Of a DNA stretch of 64,000 nucleotides, positions 53,082-62,382 are shown piece by piece. The translations under genes and the position numbers were made by a program. Source of the stretch: Runella slithyformis DSM 19594 (lineage in GTDB: Bacteria; Bacteroidota; Bacteroidia; Cytophagales; Spirosomataceae); the NCBI RefSeq assembly GCF_000218895.1, contig NC_015703.1:6504740-6568739 (forward strand). The letters run 5' to 3'. Under the pieces are notes generated by a model, which was given only the letters and a program-made list of their open reading frames with translations, was not told the DNA's origin and did no database searches. Position 1 is the first letter of the stretch. Each line of letters starts with the position of its first letter.

Positions 53082-54863
53082 TTGAAAGCACTGGCTCACC
53101 TCAACAAATACTTGGTTAAATACAAATGGTACCTGATTTTAGGGACCCTTTTCACGATCGTGTCCAATTTGTTCGGCATCATTCCCGCCCAATTGGTTCG
53201 TTACGCACTTGATCTGGTGGGAGATACACTTGATGTATATTTTCTGTTCAAAGGCTCCTCGCTTCAGGCTGATCTCTATGACATCTTTGCCTTCAGCATA
53301 TTGCTTTACGGTGGGTTGATCATGGTCATGGCCTTGCTCAAAGGCATCTTTTTGTTTTTGGTGCGTCAAACACTCATCGTTATGTCGCGGCACATTGAGT
53401 TTGACCTCAAAAACGAGATATACGCGCATTATCAGACGCTGCCGCTGAGTTTTTTCCGTCGCCAAAATACGGGTGACCTCATGGCACGTATCTCCGAAGA
53501 TGTGAGCAAGGTCCGGATGTACGTGGGTCCGTCGATCATGTACGGCATCAATTTAATTACGCTCTTTATACTGGTCATCAGCTACATGGTTTCGGTCAAT
53601 GCCAAACTGACCTTCTACGTTTTGCTGCCGCTGCCGGTCTTATCCATCAGCATTTACCTGGTCAATACCATCATCATGAAGCGCTCAGAGGAGTTGCAGG
53701 CGCAGCTTTCCAGCGTATCGACCTACGTTCAGGAATCGTTCTCGGGCATTCGGGTCATCAAGGCCTTTGTTCGTGAGCGTGAGCAGTTGCGCAACTTCGT
53801 CACGCAAAGCAACGATTACCGCAATAAGTCTCTGAAACTTACCATTGTGGACTCGCTGTTTTATCCTTTCATCATGGTACTGGTGGGATTGAGCAACGTG
53901 CTCATCGTCTTCGTGGGCGGTCAGGAGATCATGGCCGGCCGACTGACGCCCGGCAACATCACAGAGTTTATTCTCTACGTCAGTATGCTTACCTGGCCCG
54001 TCATGGCCCTCGGCTGGACCACCAGTCAGACCCAACGGGCGGCCGCTTCGCAGCAGCGTATCAACGAGTTTCTAAACACTAAAACCGATCTGGTTTCTAC
54101 CAAAAATCTGGAACACGACATCGCGGGCGATATTCATTTCCGCAATGTCAGCTTTGATTATCCCGACACGGGCATCAAAGCCCTCAAAAACTTCAGTTTA
54201 AGCGTCAAATCAGGCGAAACAGTGGCGATCCTGGGCACGACCGGCTCGGGAAAAAGTACGGTGGCCAACCTGCTGATGCGTTTGTACGACCCTTCGGAAG
54301 GCGATATTTCCATTGACGGCATTCCCATTAAAGACTACAAATTGCAGACCCTGCGCGGACAAATGGGTTACGTACCGCAGGATGTATTTCTGTTTTCTGA
54401 CAGCATTCAATCCAACGTATCCTTTGGGTCAACGGAGATGCCGTTTGAAAAGATCGAGCAGGCCGCCAAAGACGCCGACCTGTACGCCAACATCATTGAG
54501 TTTCCCGAAGGGTTCGATACGCGGGTCGGGGAGCGCGGCATTACGCTTTCGGGGGGCCAGAAACAACGCCTTTCCATCGCCCGCGCCATTGCCCGCGACC
54601 CCAGGATCCTGATCCTGGACGACTGTCTTTCAGCGGTTGATACGCAAACCGAAAATACTATTTTAAACAACCTGAGCCGCATCATGAAAGACCGTACGTC
54701 GGTTATTATTTCGCACCGGGTTTCGTCGGCAAAACTGGCCGATTTTATCGTAGTGCTGGACGAAGGACGTATCGTGGAGCAGGGTACGCACGAATTGCTG
54801 ATGGAACAAAACGGCGTGTATAAAGAGCTTTATGAGAAGCAGTTGCAGGGAGAAGAAGTATAA
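53082..54863 (+). CDS. ABC exporter, fused permease and ATPase
   Basis: 593 aa. The start is a TTG at 53082 giving MKALAHLNKYLVKYKWY, as homologues begin; no upstream ATG fits and the next in-frame ATG lies inside the membrane domain. Six transmembrane helices in about residues 20-310 are followed by the ATPase: Walker A GTTGSGKST, Q-loop VPQDVFLF, signature LSGGQKQRLSIARA, Walker B ILILDDCLSAVD and H-loop VIISHRVSS. As a homodimer it would export lipid, drug or peptide across the inner membrane. Substrate unknown. Confidence 0.93.
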   Translation: MKALAHLNKYLVKYKWYLILGTLFTIVSNLFGIIPAQLVRYALDLVGDTLDVYFLFKGSSLQADLYDIFAFSILLYGGLIMVMALLKGIFLFLVRQTLIVMSRHIEFDLKNEIYAHYQTLPLSFFRRQNTGDLMARISEDVSKVRMYVGPSIMYGINLITLFILVISYMVSVNAKLTFYVLLPLPVLSISIYLVNTIIMKRSEELQAQLSSVSTYVQESFSGIRVIKAFVREREQLRNFVTQSNDYRNKSLKLTIVDSLFYPFIMVLVGLSNVLIVFVGGQEIMAGRLTPGNITEFILYVSMLTWPVMALGWTTSQTQRAAASQQRINEFLNTKTDLVSTKNLEHDIAGDIHFRNVSFDYPDTGIKALKNFSLSVKSGETVAILGTTGSGKSTVANLLMRLYDPSEGDISIDGIPIKDYKLQTLRGQMGYVPQDVFLFSDSIQSNVSFGSTEMPFEKIEQAAKDADLYANIIEFPEGFDTRVGERGITLSGGQKQRLSIARAIARDPRILILDDCLSAVDTQTENTILNNLSRIMKDRTSVIISHRVSSAKLADFIVVLDEGRIVEQGTHELLMEQNGVYKELYEKQLQGEEV

Positions 54864-54903
54864 CCCGTCGGTTACAATAAAGCCGTAAAACTTTATCATC
54901 ACT

Positions 54904-55230
54904 ATGCATGACGATTCACACAAACTCTACTATAACATCAACGAAGCCGCTGCCCGCTACGGCTTTGATGCTTCTAAGCTGCGCTATTGGGAGTCGGTAT
55001 TTCCGATGCTCAAACCCGAAAAACGCGGCGGTGACCGCATTTATACCCCGGAAGATCTGGAGGTATTAGACGAAATCGTGTACTTGGTAGAACATAAGAA
55101 GCACAAACTGGCTGCAGCCCGTCAAATCATGGAAACCGGGCGCAGCCAACGGACTAAAATAAAGCGAGCGGTACAACAGTTGGAAACCATTAAACGTTAT
55201 CTACAGGATATAAAAGAGCTAATGAAGTGA
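54904..55230 (+). CDS. MerR-family transcriptional regulator
   Basis: 108 aa with an N-terminal MerR winged helix (YYNINEAAARYGFDASKLRYWESVFPMLKPEKRGGDRIYTPEDL) and a short C-terminal coiled coil (KHKLAAARQIMETGR...QLETIKRYLQDIKELM). It has no metal- or ligand-binding C-terminal domain. It is 40 bp after the ABC exporter and shares its stop with the GTG start of the next gene, so the three could be one operon. Confidence 0.9.
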   Translation: MHDDSHKLYYNINEAAARYGFDASKLRYWESVFPMLKPEKRGGDRIYTPEDLEVLDEIVYLVEHKKHKLAAARQIMETGRSQRTKIKRAVQQLETIKRYLQDIKELMK

Positions 55231-57221
55231 AAAACGGCATGAAAATAGGCATAACCGCAAGTATTATTGCAAGCGCTGTATTGATAGCAAAATACTACAC
55301 AGACAGTCACATTGAACTTGCTCCTCCCGTTTCGATGCCGACCCTCAAAGCTCTCCCGCGCACGCAAGCTGCTCTTGTCTATTTTGAACACGAACCTGAC
55401 CCTAACCGCTACGAAGACCAACAACTCCAACTGCGACTCGAACGTCGCACCGACAACCGGCTGTACCTGGTCGATGACTCCAAACCCGAGCAGGGGCGCA
55501 CTGTGTATTACACCCTCAACGGCAGCGTCAATCAGGTAGACGCACGACAGTTGACCCAACAGCCGCTTTTACCCAACCGCTGGATTCATTTGGTGAAGTA
55601 CGTCACAGAAGTATCCAATGTAAATTCGGAAAGTTGGCTCACCTCAGCCCTCAACGTGGCCGCCGGTCAGGCCAAATTTGCGGCCGCCTACGAAGCCATT
55701 TTTTGGGTGCGGGATTCGTTGCAAAAAACAACCTCCAAACTTACTTACACCCAACCCCTCTGGCCCAATAACGGTGCCGTAGGAGACAGTAAGATATTTA
55801 AACAAACGCCTGCGTTTACCTTACTCAATAAAAAGTACGGATCAGAATCTCTGCCTTTGGACGAGCCCGTAGAGAATTTAAAAAAAGTAAGCTGGAACGT
55901 CAGCCCCGGCAAGTTCAGGCTCCTGTACGCGGGAGAAGTGGATGGCCTGATAAAGCACATTAAACCCCAACACAAAAGGGGAATTACCCGATTTGACTCT
56001 AAGCAACTCGACCAAGCGGCCGATTGGCTCGCCAAAAGCAATTCCTCCGATATTTTTTCGGTCGATTTTGAGCCGGGAAACCCCGAAGATGGCTGGTATT
56101 GGGATATGTCAGACCCCAATTTCGGCAAAACTATGTATGAGCTTTCCGACCGAATTTACAAACGACACGGAAAGCTGTTTTATTCGTGGATGGGTGATGC
56201 CACCACATTTGAATTTAAAGGAAAGACCTTTACGCTGGACGGCTATGCCAACGACAACTGGAGCGCCGGCAAAAAGAATATTGACGATTATCTGGCCATT
56301 CATCAGGACACAAAATCCATCCAAAACGTAAAAGTTCCTTATCCTTCCATATTGATGACGGGTTTTGGGTATACGAGCAGTACTGTCAACACCAATGACA
56401 CCAACGACCAACCGGCCCAGGTCTGGAAATCGCCCGTTAATTGGTACCTGCGAACGTTGGATATGCTCAATCTGCAAACACTGGTCGTTCCTCAAAATAT
56501 AAAATTTCTCAATTTTATATGGCCTTATGAAGACAAACCCGTTGACGCCCGCCGCAGCTATACACGACGATTTCGGGTAGGTAACGGCACCAAAGGCTAC
56601 GTTCGGCAACTGGACAATCGGGTCATGTATCCCATGAATCTGGTACGGGACGCCGTGTTTGTTCACCTCTGCAATCCAAGGGTTTTTTACACCAATTACT
56701 GGATTTTCGGCCAATCCTACAATCCGTATCAGGCATTAAGGTACTCGAAAATCAATGGTACCGTTTCATGTGAATCAACGAAATTAAACGGCTATTTTGT
56801 ATACGAATACGAAGGCCCCGACCAACCGGCCTGCCCTTCTGTCTCTGAAGATTATATGGGAAAAGATGCCCTCGGAGTTGCGGCTATGGTACAGGCACAT
56901 GAGTTGTTTGCCAAGTATCAGTACATTCTGGACGGCACTCAAACTCGTGAGAGCTACGGCTTGACCTACCAAAGATCCGCTCAGGGAACCCAAAAAGCGG
57001 TTTGGCAAAATGATACGGGAGAATTTGCACGGGCTTTTAAGCATAATCAACCTTGGCTGCAGGTGTGGAAAAACCCAAAAACGGGCAGACGTCTGCTGCT
57101 GTTTCAGGACAACTTCGCCGAAGCGTTTGAACCGGTTTCTTTTTCGACTACGATCAACGGCAAAAAAATACAGCGAATCGCTCAGGGCAATGCGCTGTAT
57201 GTGGAAGAAATAGCTCCTTAA
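55227..57221 (+). CDS. large exported protein of unknown function with a D-x-E motif
   Basis: 664 aa starting at GTG 55227, overlapping the MerR stop by four bases (GTGA). An N-terminal hydrophobic segment (KIGITASIIASAVLIAKYY) suggests export or anchoring. The middle (residues about 225-480) looks like a TIM-barrel enzyme. A strand with IFSVDFEPG (Asp280, Glu282) is followed by YWDMSDPNFG, FYSWMGDAT and a Trp/Tyr-rich stretch typical of sugar binding. The C-terminal about 100 residues may be a beta-sandwich. I do not recognise the family; a glycoside hydrolase-like role is inference. It is convergent with thyA, with one base between the stop codons. Confidence 0.7.
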   Translation: MKNGMKIGITASIIASAVLIAKYYTDSHIELAPPVSMPTLKALPRTQAALVYFEHEPDPNRYEDQQLQLRLERRTDNRLYLVDDSKPEQGRTVYYTLNGSVNQVDARQLTQQPLLPNRWIHLVKYVTEVSNVNSESWLTSALNVAAGQAKFAAAYEAIFWVRDSLQKTTSKLTYTQPLWPNNGAVGDSKIFKQTPAFTLLNKKYGSESLPLDEPVENLKKVSWNVSPGKFRLLYAGEVDGLIKHIKPQHKRGITRFDSKQLDQAADWLAKSNSSDIFSVDFEPGNPEDGWYWDMSDPNFGKTMYELSDRIYKRHGKLFYSWMGDATTFEFKGKTFTLDGYANDNWSAGKKNIDDYLAIHQDTKSIQNVKVPYPSILMTGFGYTSSTVNTNDTNDQPAQVWKSPVNWYLRTLDMLNLQTLVVPQNIKFLNFIWPYEDKPVDARRSYTRRFRVGNGTKGYVRQLDNRVMYPMNLVRDAVFVHLCNPRVFYTNYWIFGQSYNPYQALRYSKINGTVSCESTKLNGYFVYEYEGPDQPACPSVSEDYMGKDALGVAAMVQAHELFAKYQYILDGTQTRESYGLTYQRSAQGTQKAVWQNDTGEFARAFKHNQPWLQVWKNPKTGRRLLLFQDNFAEAFEPVSFSTTINGKKIQRIAQGNALYVEEIAP

Positions 57222-57222
57222 T

Positions 57223-58017
57223 TCATACCGCTACGGGTGCCTTAATGGCCGGCCAGGGAGAATAGCCTTCGAGCGTAAAATCTTCAAATGTAAAATCAAA
57301 GACACTTTTTACATCCGGGTTCAGTTTCATCATCGGCAATGGGCGTATTTCGCGCGAAAGTTGCAGTTCGACCTGTTCCAAATGGTTCAGATAAATGTGG
57401 GTATCCCCGCCCGTCCAGATAAAATCACCGTACTCAAAACCGCACTCCTGCGCGATCATCATGGTCAGCAGGGCGTAGCTGGCAATATTGAAAGGCACGC
57501 CCAAAAACACATCTGCACTGCGCTGATAGAGTTGACACGAGAGCTTGTTGTCGGCCACATAAAACTGAAACAACGCATGACAGGGACTCAGCGCCATCTT
57601 AGGCAAATCGGCGGGGTTCCAGGCAGAAACGATGATTCGACGAGAATCAGGGCTGTTTTTAAGTTGCTTCAACACCTCCTGAAACTGGTCAATGCTGCGA
57701 CCGTCGGGCGCTTCCCAACTGCGCCACTGCTTGCCGTAGACCGGGCCGAGGTTGCCGTCGGCATCCGCCCATTCGTCCCAGATACTCACACCGTGGTCTT
57801 TGAGGTATTTGGTGTTGGTATCGCCCTGCAAAAACCAAAGCAATTCATGAATAATGGATTTAGTATGGACCTTTTTGGTTGTGACCAGCGGAAAACCTTC
57901 CTGAAGGTCAAAGCGCATTTGGTAGCCAAATACGCTGATGGTTCCCGTACCCGTACGGTCCGTTTTGCGGGTTCCGTGGGCTAAAATATGGCGAAGTAAG
58001 TCGTGGTATTGTTGCAT
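57223..58017 (-). CDS. thyA: thymidylate synthase
   Basis: 264 aa, the standard length of ThyA. The catalytic cysteine is in [13 protein letters not shown]. Other conserved stretches are [55 protein letters not shown] and [12 protein letters not shown]. It methylates dUMP to dTMP with methylenetetrahydrofolate. No dihydrofolate reductase gene is adjacent here. Confidence 0.98.
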   Translation of the reverse strand: MQQYHDLLRHILAHGTRKTDRTGTGTISVFGYQMRFDLQEGFPLVTTKKVHTKSIIHELLWFLQGDTNTKYLKDHGVSIWDEWADADGNLGPVYGKQWRSWEAPDGRSIDQFQEVLKQLKNSPDSRRIIVSAWNPADLPKMALSPCHALFQFYVADNKLSCQLYQRSADVFLGVPFNIASYALLTMMIAQECGFEYGDFIWTGGDTHIYLNHLEQVELQLSREIRPLPMMKLNPDVKSVFDFTFEDFTLEGYSPWPAIKAPVAV

Positions 58018-58108
58018 TCAAAAATCCGTTAATTGTTATTTGTTAATCGTTAACTGTAAAACAAAGGTTCCTAAAACAAACCTTCCGGTCACCACTTAGA
58101 CGTATAAA

Positions 58109-58729
58109 TTATTCGTCAAACATAAACCTAAAATTGTAATCTGACAAAACGGGGTTGGCATCACTGTTATACCGTTGAAAAGCATGTCTTCTTCTTATGC
58201 AAAGGCTTTTATGCTTTAAATCAAAGACTTCGATGGTTCTTTTTGCTTGATATTGTTCGTCAATGGAAGCAAGCGGATTGGGAGAAATTGTGTGTTCAAT
58301 ATAGTCATAAATGAAATAGCGATTAAAATGAAACTCTATCTCATCCGGCCTTAACAATTGCTCTTCAAATTGACTTCCTTTTGAATCTTGGCAATGTTTG
58401 CATGAAATATACAGATTTTCCCATTTGCAGACTTCCGTATAAAACGCAGAGTGCGTCTTAGGATGAAAATGGTCAATCGTATCATCTCCTCTTTTCAATG
58501 GATAATCATCACAATACGAGCAATGGTCATCAGTCATTGCCATTAAATCAGGTAAAAGGTGTTGATTGAGCTTCTTTCCCTCAATTTGAGGCCATTGAAA
58601 TTCAAAAGAGGGATTGTTTTCACGATTCTGTGCGTACCGTTCCCCATAACTTTGCCAACGAGGTACTTTTTTTTCTCCAATAACTTTCGTCAAAACCTCA
58701 GGAGATTCTGTGCGAGCAAATTTTCTCAT
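58109..58729 (-). CDS. PtuB-like HNH endonuclease of a Septu-type defence module
   Basis: 206 aa. A zinc-ribbon/HNH core is visible: C70 and C73 (HCSYCDDYP), the HNH histidines in DTIDHFHPKT (H87, H89), the asparagine in WENLYISC and C110 and C113 (CKHC). The layout matches the TIGR02646-type HNH family that pairs with a PtuA-like ATPase. The start ATG overlaps the ATPase stop by four bases (ATGA), so the two are translationally coupled. It is predicted to cut nucleic acid when the ATPase is triggered by phage. The module is AT-richer than its neighbours, fitting horizontal gain. There is no reverse transcriptase nearby, so it is not a retron. Confidence 0.72.
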   Translation of the reverse strand: MRKFARTESPEVLTKVIGEKKVPRWQSYGERYAQNRENNPSFEFQWPQIEGKKLNQHLLPDLMAMTDDHCSYCDDYPLKRGDDTIDHFHPKTHSAFYTEVCKWENLYISCKHCQDSKGSQFEEQLLRPDEIEFHFNRYFIYDYIEHTISPNPLASIDEQYQAKRTIEVFDLKHKSLCIRRRHAFQRYNSDANPVLSDYNFRFMFDE

Positions 58730-60048
58730 GCTTCAGTCAGGGAAAAATCTTGGTTAGTAAGGCGTTTTAACTGTCTGATTTCCATGCCTATGATACTTTC
58801 GAGTTCAACACTTTGTCCGGCCAATTCTCCAATCAATTTTCTAAAATAAGCGGTATCTACCGTTTCACTGCCTTTCAAAATCTCTTTTTTGAGTTGTTGG
58901 AATTCACTTAATTTCCGTTCTACCTCAACCCCAAAACGCTCTTTTATGCCAAAAATTTCTTCCAAAATATAATCATAGCTCTTGGCGTCTTCTGACAAAA
59001 TCGGTTCTCCTGCCAACACGCTATAACCATCTTTTTTGACAAACCGATGCACCCAGGCACCATCCACTGAACCGACTACAAACGGGGAATGCGTAGAAAT
59101 GAAGATCTGGGCATTTTTAAAGAGTTTTTGGACTACGGGCAAAATTTTTCGCTGCCACGCCGGATGCAGGTGAACCTCAATTTCATCCAGTAACAGGATA
59201 AAATTCCGCTCCAATACAGGCGTATTATTTACCCATTTAAGCCTGTCCATCCGCATTAACAAATCTCCCATCCAACTCACCATGGATTTCAGGCCGTCGG
59301 GCAGTTGGTCAAAATTGAGCGATTGTCCGTCAACGTTAATTTTTACGCCTAAGGGGTCTTCTTCAAGGTCAAATTTCACTTCGGATTCAATGATTTCCCC
59401 TAACGCATTCTCAATGATTTCAATGGTGCTCCGGTATTGTTTTGCTTTTTGATTATCCCCTTTTCCTTTGGCTATCAATTCACGCGTTTGGATATTAACA
59501 AGCCACTGAATGAGATTTTGGGGAGATATAGACAAATGGAAGTTGTGAGCATTAGCGATTGGCGATTCCTCTATTTCCTGAATACCTGTAATGCCAGTTT
59601 TTTCCGCTTTTCTGTAACCTGAATATGCAAAAAAAGCAATATTTAACTCATTAATATTTAACCGATTTGCTTTATTAAGATATTCTAAAATTGCATAAGC
59701 TCTCAGATGATCTATCATCCATTTACCTTCACTCCAATAAGCAGAAAAAGAATTTACAGTACTGAATTTTATCTGAATACGACTGTCGATTTTTTGATTC
59801 CATAATTTATTTACAATTCCATTTTGAACATTGTACATATTTTCAGGATAAATAAACTGCCGGGTAATATCACTGTTTACTGGATATATCAACGCCTCCA
59901 AAACTGTACTCTTCCCCGTCCCATTCTCCCCGGTCAGAATATGAATCTCGGCTTTGTCAGGGTCTATTTTTACAGGAAAATCAATCTTTAGATACTTAAA
60001 CGGCCCAATTTCATTGATTTCCAGACTTTCAATACGAAAGTTATCCAT
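58726..60048 (-). CDS. PtuA-like AAA/ABC-type ATPase of a Septu-type defence module
   Basis: 440 aa. The N-terminus opens with LEINEIGPFKYLKIDFP and Walker A GENGTGKST (residues 40-48). A central domain (about 110-245) separates it from LPDGLKSMVSWMGDLL (the signature-like segment), Walker B ILLLDEIEVHLHPAWQ (Asp288, Glu289) and the H-loop STHSP (His320). This is the SMC-like AAA_21/COG3950 architecture found in PtuA-type ATPases. Together with the overlapping HNH gene it forms an apparent Septu-type two-gene system; the alternative is another ATPase-HNH defence family. Confidence 0.72.
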   Translation of the reverse strand: MDNFRIESLEINEIGPFKYLKIDFPVKIDPDKAEIHILTGENGTGKSTVLEALIYPVNSDITRQFIYPENMYNVQNGIVNKLWNQKIDSRIQIKFSTVNSFSAYWSEGKWMIDHLRAYAILEYLNKANRLNINELNIAFFAYSGYRKAEKTGITGIQEIEESPIANAHNFHLSISPQNLIQWLVNIQTRELIAKGKGDNQKAKQYRSTIEIIENALGEIIESEVKFDLEEDPLGVKINVDGQSLNFDQLPDGLKSMVSWMGDLLMRMDRLKWVNNTPVLERNFILLLDEIEVHLHPAWQRKILPVVQKLFKNAQIFISTHSPFVVGSVDGAWVHRFVKKDGYSVLAGEPILSEDAKSYDYILEEIFGIKERFGVEVERKLSEFQQLKKEILKGSETVDTAYFRKLIGELAGQSVELESIIGMEIRQLKRLTNQDFSLTEA

Positions 60049-60080
60049 TGTCTTTATCTTTAATTCCGTCTCAAATTAAC

Positions 60081-60112
60081 AAAAAAATGCCTTGCTGTTG
60101 CTAACAAGGCAT
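60081..60112 (-). terminator. intrinsic terminator of the methylmalonyl-CoA mutase operon
   Basis: On the minus strand ATGCCTTG pairs with CAAGGCAT, followed by seven T (complement of 60081-60087). It lies 76 bp after the mutase large-subunit stop and upstream of the defence genes, which insulates them. Confidence 0.8.
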
Positions 60113-60187
60113 CTTCCAAAAGGATATTTGTTTGTTTGCGTTTACAACGCGAACGCCTGAAGCGTGCGGTTATAACGCACCTTCTCC

Positions 60188-62326
60188 CTACTCTCCCATC
60201 AATTCCCCCAAAATCTTTTGGGCCGCGACGGAAATCACCGTGCCGGGACCGAAGACGCCTTTAACGCCCGCTTTGTACAGAAAGTCGTAATCCTGCGGGG
60301 GAATGACGCCCCCGGCAATCACCATAATATCTTCCCGTCCGAGTTTTTTGAGCTCTTCGATGAGCTGCGGCACCAGCGTTTTGTGCCCTGCCGCCAGGCT
60401 GGACGCTCCTACAATGTGCACATCATTTTCGGCCGCCTGACGGGCGGTTTCTTCGGGTGTTTGAAACAACGGGCCCATGTCGACATCGAAGCCCAGATCA
60501 GCGAAACTTGTCGCGATAACTTTGGCTCCCCGGTCGTGCCCATCCTGGCCCATTTTGGCCACCATAATGCGCGGCCGGCGGCCTTCCAACTCCGCGAAGC
60601 GGTCGGCCATCTCACGGGCCATTCGGAAATTCTCATCATCCGAAACTTCCGCGCTGTAAACTCCTGAAACAGAACGTATCACGGCTTTATATCTTCCAAA
60701 TATTTTTTCCATGGCCTCCGAAATCTCCCCCAAAGTAGCCCGCAATCGAGCCGCTTCAACCGCCAACGCCAACAAGTTGGTTGTAAGGTCCATTCCCCCC
60801 TGCCGACGACAGGCATCCGTAATCGCTTCCAGAGCCCGCTGTACTTTTTCCGTATCCCGTTCGGACTTTATACGCTCAAGCCGGGCTACCTGTGCTTCGC
60901 GAACGGCCCTGTTGTCAACTTCCAACAATTCCAGCGGCTTTTCCGAATCGGGTTTATACTTATTGACGCCCACAATAACATCTTTTCCGCTGTCGATGCG
61001 GGCCTGCTTGCGGGCGGCGGCTTCTTCGATGCGCATTTTGGGCAATCCGGCTTCAATGGCTTTGGTCATGCCGCCCATTTCCTCCACTTCTTCAATCAGC
61101 GCCCAGGCTTTTTCGGTCAGCTCCTTCGTCAAATATTCTATGTAATAACTCCCGCCCCACGGATCTACCACCCGGCAAATATCGGTTTCATACTGTAAAT
61201 ATAACTGGGTATTACGGGCAATCCGCGCCGAAAAGTCAGTCGGTAACGCAATAGCTTCGTCCAGTGAGTTGGTGTGTAAACTTTGCGTATGTCCCAACGC
61301 CGCCGCCATGGCCTCAATGGTGGTCCGGGCTACGTTATTGAACGGATCCTGCTCCGTCAACGACCATCCCGACGTTTGGCAGTGCGTACGCAGGGCCAGC
61401 GATTTTTTATTTTTAGGAGAAAATTGGTTGACAATTTTAGCCCACAGCAACCGTCCGGCACGCATCTTGGCGATTTCCATGAAATGGTTCATGCCAATGC
61501 CCCAAAAGAACGACAAACGGGGTGCAAAACCGTCGATATCCATGCCCGCCGCCAAACCCGTGCGCAGGTATTCCAAGCCATCGGCCAGCGTGTAGGCCAG
61601 TTCAATATGCGCCGGTGCACCCGCTTCGTGCATGTGGTAGCCGCTGATGCTGATGCTGTTGAACTTGGGCATAAACCGACTGGCGTACGCAAAAATATCG
61701 CCGATGATGCGCATACTCGGCGCCGGCGGATAAATATAGGTATTGCGCACCATGAACTCCTTCAAAATGTCATTTTGAATGGTACCGGCCAATTGATCGG
61801 GCGTTACGCCCTGCTCTTCTGCCGCTACGATGTAGAAAGCCATGATCGGCAATACGGCACCGTTCATGGTCATGGAGACCGACATTTGGTCGAGCGGAAT
61901 TTGGTCAAACAGCACCTTCATATCTTCCACGCTGTCGATGGCTACGCCGGCTTTGCCCACATCCCCTACCACGCGCGGATGGTCGGAGTCGTAGCCCCGA
62001 TGCGTGGCCAGGTCAAACGCGACCGAAAGTCCCTTTTGTCCGCCGGCCAGGTTCCGACGGTAAAATGCGTTGGATTCCTCGGCCGTTGAAAAACCGGCGT
62101 ACTGACGAATGGTCCAGGGCTGCTGCACATACATGGTACTGTAAGGGCCCCGCAAATAAGGCGCGATGCCCGCTCCAAATTCCAAATGCCCGGCTTCCTG
62201 AATATCCATTTTGGTAAATACCGTTTTCACTTTAATGCCTTCCGAGGTCACAAAAGGTTTACCCGTATTTATTTCAGAAGCGGCCGGTAAAACGGCAGAA
62301 TGTATGTGAAGAAAATCAGGTTTCAT
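60188..62326 (-). CDS. mutB: methylmalonyl-CoA mutase, large (catalytic) subunit
   Basis: 712 aa. The N-terminal TIM barrel contains [35 protein letters not shown] and [16 protein letters not shown]. The C-terminal cobalamin-binding domain contains [22 protein letters not shown] with the D-x-H-x-x-G lower-axial-ligand motif, then [20 protein letters not shown]. It interconverts (R)-methylmalonyl-CoA and succinyl-CoA using adenosylcobalamin, linking propionate and TCA metabolism. It lies 56 bp after the small-subunit gene and before the terminator at 60.1 kb. I saw no cobalamin riboswitch. Confidence 0.97.
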   Translation of the reverse strand: MKPDFLHIHSAVLPAASEINTGKPFVTSEGIKVKTVFTKMDIQEAGHLEFGAGIAPYLRGPYSTMYVQQPWTIRQYAGFSTAEESNAFYRRNLAGGQKGLSVAFDLATHRGYDSDHPRVVGDVGKAGVAIDSVEDMKVLFDQIPLDQMSVSMTMNGAVLPIMAFYIVAAEEQGVTPDQLAGTIQNDILKEFMVRNTYIYPPAPSMRIIGDIFAYASRFMPKFNSISISGYHMHEAGAPAHIELAYTLADGLEYLRTGLAAGMDIDGFAPRLSFFWGIGMNHFMEIAKMRAGRLLWAKIVNQFSPKNKKSLALRTHCQTSGWSLTEQDPFNNVARTTIEAMAAALGHTQSLHTNSLDEAIALPTDFSARIARNTQLYLQYETDICRVVDPWGGSYYIEYLTKELTEKAWALIEEVEEMGGMTKAIEAGLPKMRIEEAAARKQARIDSGKDVIVGVNKYKPDSEKPLELLEVDNRAVREAQVARLERIKSERDTEKVQRALEAITDACRRQGGMDLTTNLLALAVEAARLRATLGEISEAMEKIFGRYKAVIRSVSGVYSAEVSDDENFRMAREMADRFAELEGRRPRIMVAKMGQDGHDRGAKVIATSFADLGFDVDMGPLFQTPEETARQAAENDVHIVGASSLAAGHKTLVPQLIEELKKLGREDIMVIAGGVIPPQDYDFLYKAGVKGVFGPGTVISVAAQKILGELMGE

Positions 62327-62382
62327 GGATTGATCTTTAACTATACTGTTTTAGCAAATTTTTGGTAAATCGGCGGTCTGTC

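Noticed and set aside
58109..60048. Retron of the Ec78/PtuAB type
   Set aside because: No reverse transcriptase or ncRNA is found in the flanks; upstream is the mutase terminator and downstream is thyA.
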